From Diaporthe sp. PMI_573 (Eukaryota > Ascomycota > Sordariomycetes > Diaporthales > Diaporthaceae): a DNA stretch of 64,000 bases. Below the pieces are notes generated by a model. It ran no database searches and had not been told where the DNA came from. It saw nothing but the letters and a program-made list of their open reading frames with translations. Location: contig JAJTUP010000022.1 in the NCBI GenBank assembly GCA_021399435.1, forward strand, positions 930,001 through 994,000, given 5' to 3'. This document shows positions 47,113 to 59,382 of this stretch, one piece after another (the first letter of the stretch is position 1; every line of letters begins with the position of its first letter). The translations under genes were made by a program, and so were the position numbers.

Positions 47113-48684
47113 ATGTCCAGGTGCTGGACCTGCAAAAAACGCCGTCTCAAGTGCGACGGGGCCGTTCCGCACTGCAAGAAATGCTGGGGTCATGGCGTGG
47201 TGTGCCTTGGCTACCAGAAGCCTCTGACCTGGGTCGAAGGTGTGGCTCGGAGAGGACCTATGAAGAATCGGAATTTTGGTGACTCGCAGCAGCAGCCGCT
47301 GTCCGATGAGTCTCTTACCCAGGGCACAGCATTGACCGTGATGACTCTTACCGAGCCACGTTTTCAAGACCTCAACCATACCTCCAGATTCTTCGTGGAC
47401 TATTGTGAGCTCTCGTTCTGTCCTGATTCAGGTGCCACATGCTGATGTCCCCTTTGTCTCAAAACGGGTGTGCCCTGGTCTCGTCTTCCAAGATAGCCCA
47501 GAGAATCATTACCGCAGTATCATTGCCTGCACCAGCTCGCCGGTAGTATCAAGTGCCATTGTGACGGTAGCAGCATGCCACTATATCCAAAGCCTGACGG
47601 GCTGCCCCTTGGCGGGGCTATCACTGCCGACAAACAGCCCAGCTCTCGCCCTCAAAGCACCATTTAACTACTATCTGCGGTCCAAGGGCCAGTGCTTGAA
47701 ACTGATCTCCGCTGCACTGGCAAAAGATCACACCACGCTGGGAGACAAATCTATACTGATCGCAGTTGTACTTCTGATGATCCTCGATATTTTCGAGAGC
47801 GGCTCCGGTACTTGGAATGTCCACCTGGAAGGCGCCAAAAGGCTGCTCGACGCTGGAGTCATGACCGGTAGCTCTGAGTGGGACAGCAGCGCCAGGAACC
47901 TCCTTCAAGAGGCTGCCATGTAAGTCAAGAGGCAATCACTCAAGCATCACAGGCTCCAAGGAACTGACAAGTCTCGAATAGGTTTCAGACATTCGGCTCT
48001 TCTCTTGGGAAACCCGGGGCACTGACCAGTGCATCCACGCTCCCTGCTACATGGAAGGCAAGGTCCTTGACCGTCACTCCAGTTGGTTGCCCAGTCGATA
48101 TCTTGTCAGCTGTCGAGGTCTTTGCATCTCAGCGGCGCTTTCACTCAATGTTTGCCGCACCGACGACCAACTTCCAGGCTCTTGAAGATGTGCTGCATCT
48201 TATTCGTTCCTATGACATCCCAGCCTGGGCTAAGTCTACAACAATAAGCGACGCGGCGTTGTCATACGAGGACCTGTTGCACCTCGGCACCATATGGAAA
48301 CTCGCAGCTGAAATCTATGCCTGCCACGTCCTCTGCAGTTCTACAATGAGCGCCCCTGTTTTCTTCCATCCACCATCTGTTCATGATCTTAGAGCACAAT
48401 ACTCCTTCTTTGAGCGAAAGAATGATAAGGTCACTAGGTGCTTGATATGGCCTACGTTCGTCGCCGGGGCAGCAAGCACTACACCTCAAGAGAGGGCCTG
48501 GGCAGCAAGGACACTGGACCGAATCTGGAACTTGGGCCATTGTGCCAATACTACAAACGCGACCCGAGTTCTGGAAGTCCTGTGGGAGAAACACGATCGG
48601 GCAAAGGCCCTGACGGACGAACCCGCGTACTGGAATTGGATCAGCGAGCTGTCACAACTGAAAGGTTCTTGGTTGTTCGTCTAA
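47113..48684 (+). CDS. Zn2Cys6 transcription factor
   Basis: The N terminus is a complete binuclear zinc cluster, C4-x2-C7-x6-C14-x6-C21-x2-C24-x6-C31 (CWTCKKRRLKC and CKKCWGHGVVC), followed by a basic linker. The rest resembles the fungal-specific regulatory region called Fungal_trans_2, with segments such as YIQSLTGCP, ILIAVVLLMILDIFESGSG and WNVHLEGAKRLL. Model: exons 47113-47404, 47493-47919 and 47982-48684 (473 residues). The second intron (62 nt) is clear. The first junction is uncertain: the 88-nt intron used here removes a stretch (KRVCPGLVFQ) that itself looks coding, and no canonical pair keeps it in frame. A frameshift is therefore possible. Its position beside the hydratase gene suggests a pathway-specific regulator. 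Confidence 0.8.
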
Positions 48685-51240
48685 CAATCAACGATTTATT
48701 TTGAGTGGTCAAGATAACCAACGTACCAAAGGACTGCATTCTAACCACAATCAGAGCATCCCTAAGTTGGCTTGGCTTCCACGGGCATAGATGTGTCCTT
48801 CGCCACAAGCCGACCGTCCTGCATTTACTTGTCGTGGGAATCCTTCACCAGCTGCTCGACTAGCTCCCTAGTCGGGGCCGAAATCCAGATGTAGGCCCTG
48901 CAATTACCCTTATTTTTATACTCGTGAAAACAATCTATCTAATTACCATTACTATAACAGATTATTCCAGCCATAGTGTTTAGTTTATATGCGATAAAGA
49001 CGTCCTAGAGGTTTCTATATCTTCGGTACTTACGTAGTATCAGGTAGATACCTCTTTCCATTTTAATATTAGCAACAAACGCAAACAGTTCAGTAGGCAA
49101 TGGTTGGCTGGTGTGGATCTTCCTTGTATGGGTTGACCCAGGCTTCGTGTGCTTCTGGATTGTGAGTTTCTCGCCGGCTCTGAGTTTTCTCACAACGCCC
49201 GCCACAACCGCAAGAGTACGGGCTGCATTGTGTGAAGATTTGTGTTTTGGGAGGCGGTGGGAAGTGCCACATTGACACAAAGCCCTGTACCCAAGGGCTA
49301 TTAATGCCTTGATTGCTGTCCTAAGTGTGAATATGCGTTTGTGGTATGAAACCTATGTGAGAGACTTGACTGTGGGACAGCTCGCTTTAGAAATAAGTGA
49401 TGGCAAGTTTCATAATTGACAAAGGGGCAGTATTGGGGATGCGTTCCCAGACGAGGCAAGCGAGGCAAAATTTAATTGCGATTTAAGTGACACGAGAGGC
49501 GATGCTCTCAAGTATGTCTCGTCACAGTAGAATTAAATAAAATCGAGGGCCTGACCAGGGGCCATGCTGGCTGAACCAAGGTACAAGATAGGCCAGGGTA
49601 CGTATCCTTGAACTTGTTCACTCCGGACCGAGCCGAAGACCAACCACATGCAGACACTAATACGGTCCATTACTGTAGCATCAACACACCACCGACCACT
49701 AAACTCTGCCGTCCATTGCGCCTGTGAATATCTTAGTCATTATACGAGAAAGAAGAGAAGTTGCACGGGAAAGTAGAGGCAAGATGATTTTTCATGGGAC
49801 GGGCCACTCACACGGACTAACTAGTGACGATCTCCGTGGCCATAGTTGGTAACGAAAGGAACCGGCTAGAAACAGCTGTTGAATTGTGAGCCTACGCCGA
49901 GAAGCACAAGATCCTCGCCGTTGAGTTCTCAACGAGGTCTGCCGGCACTTGTAATGGACCCGGAAGTCTGTTCATTGGTGGTAACTAGTGCGTGTGGCTT
50001 GAAGCTGCTGGAGATGAGTGAGATCCGGTCTGGTCTGAGTGTTACCGGGTGATGGGTCTAAGAGGAAGAGAACAACAGCCCAGGAACCAAAATCCAAACC
50101 CCTGATACTTCCCAGAGTCGCTGACGGGGCAGATGCACTCGTCCCGGTTCGATGAATACCAGGCTACTTTGTCGGCCGCAATCTGCAGTGCGCGGCTCGC
50201 AAAGGCGCTGACCCCATTTCTGCGGTGGAAATAGACCTTACACACACAAAGCGGCCACTTTCAGAGCTGAGATGCAGGCACCTGCCAGCACCTGCAAATC
50301 GGTGGCCAAATGCACTCAATGGTCCTCCTTCAAACATGGCCAGGTCCTCAGGTGGCTAACTACCTAGGTAGCCTGGCTGCTTATCAGACACGAGGCGTGA
50401 GACCCAGGTCTCGATCAAGACCGCTGGCAACCCCGTTTGGCCCTTGCCGGACACCAGGCTCATGATTCTCTACTTAGCTCACCAAAAGCAATATTAATGA
50501 AGGAAAGCCCTGCATATCTGTGTTCTTGCGGGAGTATGCCGTTAAGTACGCATAGATTTTACTCACCAGAGAGCATACATGTATGATTCAGAAAGTCAAG
50601 GTCTGCCTGATACATTGGCTTCCAGCCTGTTGATCTCCGGACTCGTTCACCTCAGAGCAGGTATGATCTCATGCATGTAAGCTTGACCGATACAATATAG
50701 TAAGCCTCAAACACAAGAGAAATAGGCTAATTAGGCTATGGTACCCGTACACTAGTTGGGAGCAAGAATTTGAACTCGCAATATCAATCCCCACGGTTAT
50801 CAGAGTCTGCCTTGTTGCTGCTGTTTTCCATAACGGCCCGTGGCAATGGCACATCTGCATTTTGCCCAAGGGCTTAGCCAGAAATTGTTTCTATGTTTAT
50901 TGAGCATATGTCTTGAGCATGTCTGTTCTTTCCGAGCCCTTTCGTCTGCTCTGAAACATGTTGTGGGGGTTTATTGTACCTCGGCATCTCTTGAATGAGA
51001 TTGGACCCTATGTAGAGCCTGCTCCCGATACAGCAGGATCGAGAGCCCCGTACAGAGAGCAAAGCGATGCGCATTACAACATTGAACATGACAAACAAGA
51101 TCTTATTAATTAAAATATCAAATAAGTCAAACAGATGGTATCACTCTGTGCCCCGACCCCCGCAAACGTAGTCATTACTCCCGTTGGAAAACCAACCGCA
51201 TCACGACCGCAAGAAATCCCGCACCGAATTCGAATGACGA
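48685..51240. other. Intergenic region
   Basis: 2.6 kb, somewhat richer in A+T than its surroundings, without a recognisable gene. It holds a 12-bp palindrome at 50360-50371, a tRNA-like remnant around 50755-50815 that does not fold properly, and a 62-codon Cys-containing frame at 49090-49278 (- strand). None of these can be called a gene. Confidence 0.5.
50360..50371. repeat. 12-bp palindrome CTACCTAGGTAG
   Basis: Perfect palindrome sharing the TACCTAGGTA core of the 18-bp palindrome at 8791-8808. Confidence 0.85.
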
Positions 51241-52407
51241 TCATGCCCACTTCCCTTTTGTCATGGTCTTCTGTCCTTCGACGATTCCCGGGAAGTTCTG
51301 TGTGCCCAGAGTCTGTGCCTTGAACATTTTGACCATGAAACTGAACAATTTGAAGCCTTTTGCTTGACCGACACCGCCTCCCTTGCCAATGGAAGCCATG
51401 AACAAAGGATCGGTGCTGAAGACATACTCAGTCAAGGCCTCCCCCTTTAGGAACGCCTGAATATTCTTGACGACATGTAACATTTGGTTCTCGGTGTGTA
51501 TACCCTGCGGGGTCTCGAGGCTGCCAACATCCCCGACCACGAAGATGTTGTCGCGGCCCTCGGCGCGGAGGTGCTTGGTCTGCTTAATGTGGCGGCGGTG
51601 GTCGAGCAGGTTTGCAGGGACAAATTCCGAGTTGGGCTGGAGCCCGTACGTCGGGATGAACACGTCCGCCTCGATCGTCTCGTCCCTGTCCCGGCCCCGC
51701 GATAGGCTGATCGTCTTGGGCCCGGACTCGGGCCCCTCCACCTTGGTCACCTTGGCGTTGAGCTTGACCTCGGCGCCCAGCTTCTCGAGGGTCTTCTTCG
51801 CGGCCTGGCGGACGTCCTTGCGCATGCCCGCGTCCAGGGGCAGGTCCGACGACGCGAGGAGCGTCACCTTCTTCTGGCCCGTCTTCGCGTACGCCTCGGC
51901 CAGCTCTCCTGCGAGCTCGACGCCCGTGATGCCGGCGCCGGCGACGACGACCGACTTTGCCGATTTGATGCGCTGCTGCCAGTCGTGCAGCACGTCCCTT
52001 GTCTCTTCGGTGGTGTTGACCGTCTTGAAGGGCATGTTCTCCCTGGCGCTCGAGCCGGTCGCAATGACAAGCGTGTGGTACTCGAGCTTTCTGACAGCTC
52101 CGTCATTCGTTTGGACCGTCACTGAGTTGGAGGATGGCTCCAGATCCTGGGCCTTGCCAAGAACGAATTCAAACTTGTCGGACGAGTACTTCTTGAAGGC
52201 CGGCGCGATCGGTAGCATGAGCTTGTCCTCTTCAAGGCCACCTGGTAGAATGCCGCGTACTGAGGCGAAAGCCCAGTACATGTGCGTGTTTGGAGATACG
52301 AGTATGACCTTGAGATCGGGTACGACAGCTGATGTGTGGGTAAGGAGGTAGTGAGCTATAGGGATGCCCGCGACGGAGGCCCCTAGGATGACAACCGTCT
52401 TCCCCAT
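51241..52407 (-). CDS. AMID/FSP1-like FAD-dependent oxidoreductase
   Basis: A single intronless frame of 388 residues in a good start context. It has two Rossmann dinucleotide motifs: VVILGASVAG at the N terminus for FAD, and VVVAGAGITGVELAGELAE near residues 150-170 for NAD(P)H. An ATGSS motif and a C-terminal VGDVGS FAD contact (about residue 300) complete the pyridine-nucleotide disulphide oxidoreductase fold. No redox-active CxxxxC pair is seen. This places it with the AIF/AMID (FSP1, AIFM2) group, which oxidises NAD(P)H and passes electrons to quinones. No mitochondrial presequence or transmembrane segment is evident, so a cytosolic or membrane-peripheral location is likely. Substrate and role in cell death are inference. 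Confidence 0.88.
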   Translation of the reverse strand: MGKTVVILGASVAGIPIAHYLLTHTSAVVPDLKVILVSPNTHMYWAFASVRGILPGGLEEDKLMLPIAPAFKKYSSDKFEFVLGKAQDLEPSSNSVTVQTNDGAVRKLEYHTLVIATGSSARENMPFKTVNTTEETRDVLHDWQQRIKSAKSVVVAGAGITGVELAGELAEAYAKTGQKKVTLLASSDLPLDAGMRKDVRQAAKKTLEKLGAEVKLNAKVTKVEGPESGPKTISLSRGRDRDETIEADVFIPTYGLQPNSEFVPANLLDHRRHIKQTKHLRAEGRDNIFVVGDVGSLETPQGIHTENQMLHVVKNIQAFLKGEALTEYVFSTDPLFMASIGKGGGVGQAKGFKLFSFMVKMFKAQTLGTQNFPGIVEGQKTMTKGKWA

Positions 52408-53212
52408 GGCGCTGGTGTAGTGTGACGGGGTTTGAAATATAAGAGGTGACTAGAATGATGACTTTGCGATGTTATCGAGCGCGATTGCGACGTAGAGGTA
52501 CAGCACTCAACTTTTGTTCAAATACCAAGAAGGCTTACTTGTGCGGATACTTCTCACAGCATAGATCACAACTGGGATGGAGCCCAGCATATATCCCGAA
52601 TTATTGTGACGCCGGGTTGGATTTCGGAAGTCCGCCATTTGTCAGGGAGCAGATCAAGGCTTACCTATCAAAGACCTGCCTGACGGACATCAAAGCATAA
52701 TCGAGACTCCATTTCCGGATGTTGCACTGCTGTCGGGCAGAAAACATTACTCATCTCGGACACGGGATGAATGAAGACCACGAGAGCTGAATATGCTCAA
52801 ACCGTCTTCTTAGAAAGAGGCTGGATTGCCGCGCGGGAGGTATCATAAGCGCACTGACTTGGCCCGTCGCCAGGGGTCGAGAACACAAAGGCAAGCCAAG
52901 CGAAGGGCTAAATTCGAGCCAGGGAAGGGCGAGCCGAGGAATCTCTAAAATGGCAGGGCGAGGCGATGACTAAAACTCCTAAACGGGTAGTCTTCAGGCC
53001 GCAGGCATTCAATGCCGGCATCCTTAAGTGGGCCGCTACTCGACGCTTGGCTTCATCGGTTCCCTTTTAATTCTATCGTGAACTATTTACAAGTCATGAT
53101 CTGGAAGCCTGCGGATCTGGCATCTCGACGCTCTTTCAATTTCCAGCATTTACAATCAGTTTGTAAGGACAGGATTTCGCTCAGTACCGATCCAATGGAT
53201 TTGTCAGCCTCT
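52408..53212. other. Intergenic region
   Basis: 805 bp between the oxidoreductase promoter and the 3' end of the PEBP-like gene. No coding region or motif recognised. Confidence 0.55.
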
Positions 53213-54367
<1,155 letters not shown>

Positions 54368-55411
54368 GTCGAGACAAGTACGGGAGGATACTGATGATGA
54401 GAGTGACTGCAAGTGCACAGCGCTTGTAGATTCGTGTGGATTGGATATCAGCTCCCAGAGACTGACGCTCATGTGGGAATGCAGTAGAAGAGATGCACAT
54501 CCCACTCTTCATAACAAGAGACGAGCTCGCCTCTCGACGGCTTGGCGATCTCCAAGGGATGAAGTCGGGATGAAACACCGCTTGGATCAGAATAGTTCAC
54601 GGTAAGTAGCAGAGGCATGACGGGGATCTCGGATCAAACTGCACGACTGACTGACCACGTACTCATTGGTCGGTAGGTTTCATCTTTTGCCAAGATACGT
54701 ATGCCTATAGCTACCAACAGGCCTCGTCCGGGAATACTCTTGGTTCCGAAGGCGATTCAGGTCGGATGGACACGCAATCACCTCTTGGGGGCATGTTTTG
54801 GATCGCGAGCAGACAGGCAAACCCGCCAGATATTTGTAATGCATCGAACCTAGGGCCCGACAGTCTTTTCGCGCGAGAACGAGACAACTTTAGGTCATCA
54901 CTATCACCGCGCTTTGCCATTGTCAGATGAGCACGAAGGCCGATTTGATGACGTCCGCTGGGGCCGCATCTCAAATGCGCGTCCTCTTATGTGAAAACCC
55001 AGAAGATTGTGCCATATCCGAGGCGTTCCAGAGCGTCGGAGCCAGCAGCCGTTATTTGACTCTGCATTGTGGCATAAGAGTGCGAGGAAACCCATCAGAC
55101 AAGGGGTAGCGGCCAAGATGGGAGTTCGCGGTCGTACGGTGTACCTCGGAGGCTTAAAGTTAGAGTGTAGACGGCTGCCAAGCAAGTGGGCCCTGGCGCC
55201 CGATAAGATAAGAAACCTTTCGAGATCGTCATGAATGCGAGAGCTTCTAGATCGCATTGATCGCGAAGTCTCGATCGCATTGATCGCAACTCTCTACGCC
55301 TAATGCCCAACTGTACCCTTTTATGTCTTTTTTGGCATATGTGCTCTCCGTTTGAAGAATCAAGTTGAATCCTCAGCCGAACCAGCCCCAAATTGCTCAA
55401 AATCCGCCAAA
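54368..55411. promoter_or_regulatory. Divergent promoter region
   Basis: 1044 bp between the starts of the PEBP-like gene (-) and the membrane-protein gene at 55412 (+). No individual element could be assigned. GATCGCATTGATCGC-type sequence is repeated near 55251-55285. Confidence 0.5.
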
Positions 55412-56044
55412 ATGGCGACACAACAACCGCCCTCGGCGCAAGCACCCCCTCCACAATCCTCCCAGTCACCCACAGACAACGCAGCAGCGCCCAAGACCCC
55501 GACCCCACAATGGCTACACAACAGCGCGATTGGCGTTGCGATCCTCGGTCCCGTAGCCCTCTTCATGCCACCGCGGCGGATGGGCCTGCAGGCGATGCTC
55601 TTGTCGGGCGGCACCTTCTGGGCGACGAACGTGCTCGCGTACGACTGGACGGGCGAGTCGATGACGCAGCGATTCGACCGGCGGTGGCAGACCATGTTCG
55701 CTAGCGGGCTGCCTGAGAAGGCGAAGCGGAACCAGGAGCTCATGCGGCTGGAGAGGGAGAGGAGGGAGGCCCTTCTGCCCGAGGCGGAGCGCAAGGCGCT
55801 GCAGGAGGCGAGGGAGAAGAAGGAGCTGGCGTCCCGGGGCATCATCTCGAGGCTATGGATGGGAAGTGAGAAGGAGGACTGGAGGAAGGAGAGGGCCAGG
55901 AAGGAGAAGGAGACGCTGGAGAATGGGGAGGGCTATGGCACACTTATTATGGATCAGGTCAAGGAGGTCTTCAGCGGCTCCAAGAAAAGCGAGGGAGAGG
56001 GTAGAAAAGAAGGAAAGTCCGAGGACGACAACAGCAAGAAATAA
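55412..56044 (+). CDS. Conserved fungal membrane protein, function unknown
   Basis: An intronless frame of 210 residues. An in-frame upstream extension exists but lacks a convincing start, and ATG at 55412 follows AAA. Residues 1-33 are Pro/Gln/Ser rich. One or two hydrophobic segments follow (SAIGVAILGPVALFMPP and MLLSGGTFWATNVLAYDW, about 38-75). The rest is a charged helical tail rich in Arg/Glu/Lys with a probable coiled coil (QELMRLERERREAL onwards). Orthologues are widely labelled rhomboid family membrane protein, but no Ser-His protease motif is present, so the label should not be trusted. A small organelle-membrane protein is the safest description. Confidence 0.8.
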   Translation: MATQQPPSAQAPPPQSSQSPTDNAAAPKTPTPQWLHNSAIGVAILGPVALFMPPRRMGLQAMLLSGGTFWATNVLAYDWTGESMTQRFDRRWQTMFASGLPEKAKRNQELMRLERERREALLPEAERKALQEAREKKELASRGIISRLWMGSEKEDWRKERARKEKETLENGEGYGTLIMDQVKEVFSGSKKSEGEGRKEGKSEDDNSKK

Positions 56045-56660
56045 GGCAGTGCTTTTGCAATGATTGGGTTAATCGGTCGAGGCATTGCCCAGCACGACTG
56101 CATGAAGCCATCGGGGGGACGAGCAATCTGTACCAAAATGTAAATACTGACTACATTCTCCGGCATAGCGAATTTGGATTATTTGGCACCTCTTATGCGC
56201 TTAGATTTCACTTAAGCTTGGACGCGGGCGGTAGAAGTCAAACACCGTCCATGTTCCACGCCCATTGGAATCACAGCGAACGTATCGCCACAAACAAGGT
56301 TCGATCCCACTATCTCCTCCAAGAGACCGGAGCTCAGAGAGTGCACGACTTCCTACACACCTCGACGCCATGTCTTGTGCAAGATGCGCCTCGCCATCTC
56401 TGGGCGCCTCGTCACTTCTCCAAGTGGTAGACTTCGTAGGATTGCCGGAGGGCCAATCTTCCCACAGGATTGGTCCGTCGTCTCCAAGTCTGGTTGGGTC
56501 CCGCTGAGTTCGACCTGGTGATCTCGACGCGAAAGACCGCTCTCCGGTGCATTCTACTGTGATTGTCCGCTACGACTTTTTCCAGTCGCTGGCGGACCTG
56601 CTTCAAGTGCCTAAGCCCTTTCGCGGATCTACAACGCGATCCTGGCGGTTGCGACAACTC
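56045..56660. other. Convergent 3' intergenic region
   Basis: 616 bp between the 3' ends of two converging genes. No coding region recognised. Confidence 0.55.
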
Positions 56661-57650
56661 CTAGTTGCGCGATCCGGGCCTCTCGAAGGTTTTGCCTCCT
56701 CTGCATCGAGGAAGTATGGATTCCTTCCGCTTGCGCTCGTTCTTTCTGACCTCTCGTTGCTCTGCCTTGGAGTCGTAAGTCTCGACGAACTTGTTGAGGA
56801 GCTCCTGGACCTTCTGCGCATTCTCGTTAGAGCCCTCTTTGACGCCCAGCTTCTTTTGAATCCTTGCTCTCTCTCGGTCGATTATCTTCGAACGCCGCCT
56901 GACCACTCGGTTCTTTCCAGAGGGCGGCGCGGTGTATCCCGGCTGCAAGAGGGCGCCGCCATCCTCCATGTCCTCGTCCTCAGACTGAGCAAGTAGTTTT
57001 TTCCGGTTGACCGGAGTCGGATTGACGTCAATCATGAAGACGTCTTCACCGTCGGTCGGCTCGTGGGCTTCCGCCGAATTGGCTCCATCGTTCTCAGCCT
57101 GGTCCGCCTGCACTGGTTGTTGCGCTGGCCGTTTATCGCGTTTTTTCTGGTCCTTACTCTCCACACCAGCTTCCACGTCGAGACCAGACGCAGTCGGCGA
57201 GGGACCCAAATCCCTTTCCATCAGCTGCCTGAGCGCCTCTTCTCGGAGCCGCTTTTCCTTTTTGCGCCGCTTTCTCTCTTCCTTGGTAAAGGCCACATTA
57301 CTGGCAGTCTTCTCATCTTCGTGCTGAACGAGAGAGACACCACCTTCCTGCTCATTGGAACCCTTTGGAAGGCAGGACAAGTCAGTACACATCGATCGAG
57401 CATTGCAGTGATCTCATCCACTTGGATTGGAACCCCTGTCACTCCTCAATTGAGAGTGCGGACGGAGAGCCAGCACGATTCCTTGCGCCAGTTTAGGGCT
57501 TTTGAGGCCAACCTTTGAACTCTCGTCATCACTATTTTCGTGCTTGACGTTGTGTCGCTTGTGTTTCTTGTGCCTGCCCTCGTTCTTGGAGACCTTGTCC
57601 TCGGAGACCTTCCTCTTGGTCACCCCCAGCAGGGGCCGTTCTTTGCCCAT
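56661..57650 (-). CDS. Basic, charged nuclear-type protein, function unknown
   Basis: Two exons, 57650-57513 and 57362-56661 (279 residues). The 150-nt intron has a weak GTTGGC donor but a good TACTGAC branch and CCAAAG acceptor. The first exon encodes MGKERPLLGVTKRK and a Lys/His-rich stretch. The second has a KEERKRRKKEKRLREEALRQ helix, an acidic middle with GEDVFMIDVNPTPVNRKKLL, and a conserved-looking basic region (KNRVVRRRSKIIDRERARIQ) with a final Arg/Lys-rich tail. The many bipartite basic motifs suggest a nuclear or nucleolar location. I do not recognise the family. It shares a 359-bp promoter with RFC4. Confidence 0.75.
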
Positions 57651-58009
57651 GGTCGTGTCAAAGATGTCGAAGACCAGGTGGAACAGCCCAGCCAAAGTGA
57701 CCAGGAGAGCTGAAAGAGATGCCGATGGGTTGCCCGGGTCAGTTCGAACAAGCCTGAAAGCTCTCTCGTCCATCCAGGCAAGGATGAAAGCGTGCGGAGA
57801 GACCTGGAGCTTGCAAGGGAGGCTGAAATCTCTTGGTTGTCGGTATTGCAGGGGTGTGACGGAAGCAAGGACCCCTGTCGGCACCTGCCGTCACGCACGC
57901 CGTCGCGTCTCCAGGCTGGACGCGCCTTAATTGAAATCCAGCCCACCACACACTTTGACGACCAAAGACCAACACTGCCCCTCTTCGCGCCCATCAATCC
58001 GACGACAAC
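57651..58009. promoter_or_regulatory. Bidirectional promoter, nuclear protein gene and RFC4
   Basis: 359 bp between two start codons facing apart. The spacing is compatible with one shared nucleosome-free region. No motif assigned. Confidence 0.6.
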
Positions 58010-59161
58010 ATGCCTGCTGCACGGGTTGAAGAGGTCGGCGAATCCTCGTCTTCTGCGGCAAAGAAGGTCTTGACAGCAAATACAAACGGCAACCCAAACT
58101 ATGAGCTGCCATGGTGCGCACACATCCCGCAGTGCGAGTTGCATACCTGAATACCTAAAGACTTGACTGACTTTGTGTGTACCAGGGTTGAGAAATACCG
58201 TCCCATCTTCCTCGACGACATCGTCGGAAACGTAGAGACAATCGAGCGCCTCAAGATCATAGCAAAGGATGGCAACATGCCGCACGTCATCATCAGCGGC
58301 ATGCCAGGCATCGGAAAGACGACCAGCGTGCTCTGCCTGGCCCGCCAGCTGCTAGGCGACGCCTACAAGGAGGCAGTGCTGGAGCTCAACGCCTCGGACG
58401 AGCGAGGAATCGACGTGGTGCGGAACCGGATCAAGGGCTTCGCGCAGAAAAAGGTCACCCTGCCGGCGGGCCGCCACAAGATCGTTATCCTGGACGAGGC
58501 CGACAGCATGACGTCGGGCGCGCAGCAGGCGCTGAGGCGGACGATGGAGATCTACTCCAACACGACCCGCTTCGCCTTCGCGTGCAACCAGTCTAACAAG
58601 ATCATCGAGCCGCTGCAGTCGCGGTGCGCGATCCTGCGGTACGCGCGGCTGACGGACGGCCAGGTTGTCAAGCGCCTGATGCAGATCATCGAGGCCGAGA
58701 AAGTCGAGTACAACGACGACGGCCTGGCGGCGCTAGTTTTCAGCGCCGAGGGCGACATGCGGCAAGCGATCAACAACCTGCAATCTACGTGGGCCGGGTT
58801 TGGGATGGTCTCCGGGGACAATGTCTTCAAGGTGGTGGACTCGCCGCACCCTATCAAGGTGCAGGCGATGCTGAAGGCCTGTTTCGAGGGCAACGTCGAC
58901 TCGGCGCTGGACACGCTGAGGGAGCTGTGGGACCTCGGGTACTCGAGCCATGACATTATCAGCACCATGTTCAAGGTCACCAAGACGATCCCGACGCTCA
59001 GCGAGCACGCGAAGCTCGAGTTCATCAAGGAGATCGGCACAACCCACATGAAGATTCTAGAGGGCGTGCAAACACTCCTGCAGCTGAGCGGCTGCGTCGT
59101 CCGGCTGTGTAAGCTGAATATGGACCCGAAGAAGTTCGAGGTCCCCATGAAATCAAAATGA
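58010..59161 (+). CDS. RFC4: Replication factor C subunit 4
   Basis: Two exons, 58010-58113 and 58186-59161 (359 residues), split within the LPW|VEKYRP motif by a 72-nt intron. It is an AAA+ clamp-loader subunit with Walker [10 protein letters not shown] (73-81), Walker B DEAD (138-141), the SRC arginine-finger motif (180-182) and the RFC box sequences VEKYRP, DIVGN and [19 protein letters not shown]. The sequence is closest in character to yeast Rfc4. It loads PCNA on primer-template junctions and serves alternative loaders in checkpoint and cohesion pathways. The C-terminal collar helices are complete and the length is usual. Confidence 0.95.
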
Positions 59162-59382
59162 TGATTCGCTCAACGTCTCGGGTGGGCAGTATTGTTTGGC
59201 ATGGCACGGCGTTGGCTTTGGCTCTGGCTCTGGATTCAGGAAGGTCGGGCGGGACCAAGATACAAAAATGGTTGATGAGCTTGGGGCAGGCACATCTGAT
59301 AATGTACATGAAGGCTTTGTACAAGGCGTCTATAATGAGAGACATCGTGAACCTTTCTTCTCCAAATGTCAACCGCCGGCTT

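Noticed and set aside
47405..47431. 27-nt GTGAGC..CAG intron in the Zn2Cys6 gene
   Set aside because: Too short for spliceosomal removal, and its removal leads straight to a stop codon.
50755..50815. tRNA-like sequence on the - strand (GAGTTCAAATTC next to CTCCC)
   Set aside because: The T-arm has an extra base, the anticodon stem does not pair and no matching 5' acceptor strand is present. At most a decayed tRNA fragment.
55412..56044. Rhomboid protease label
   Set aside because: Too few membrane segments and no Ser/His catalytic motif. The name comes from database habit, not from the sequence.
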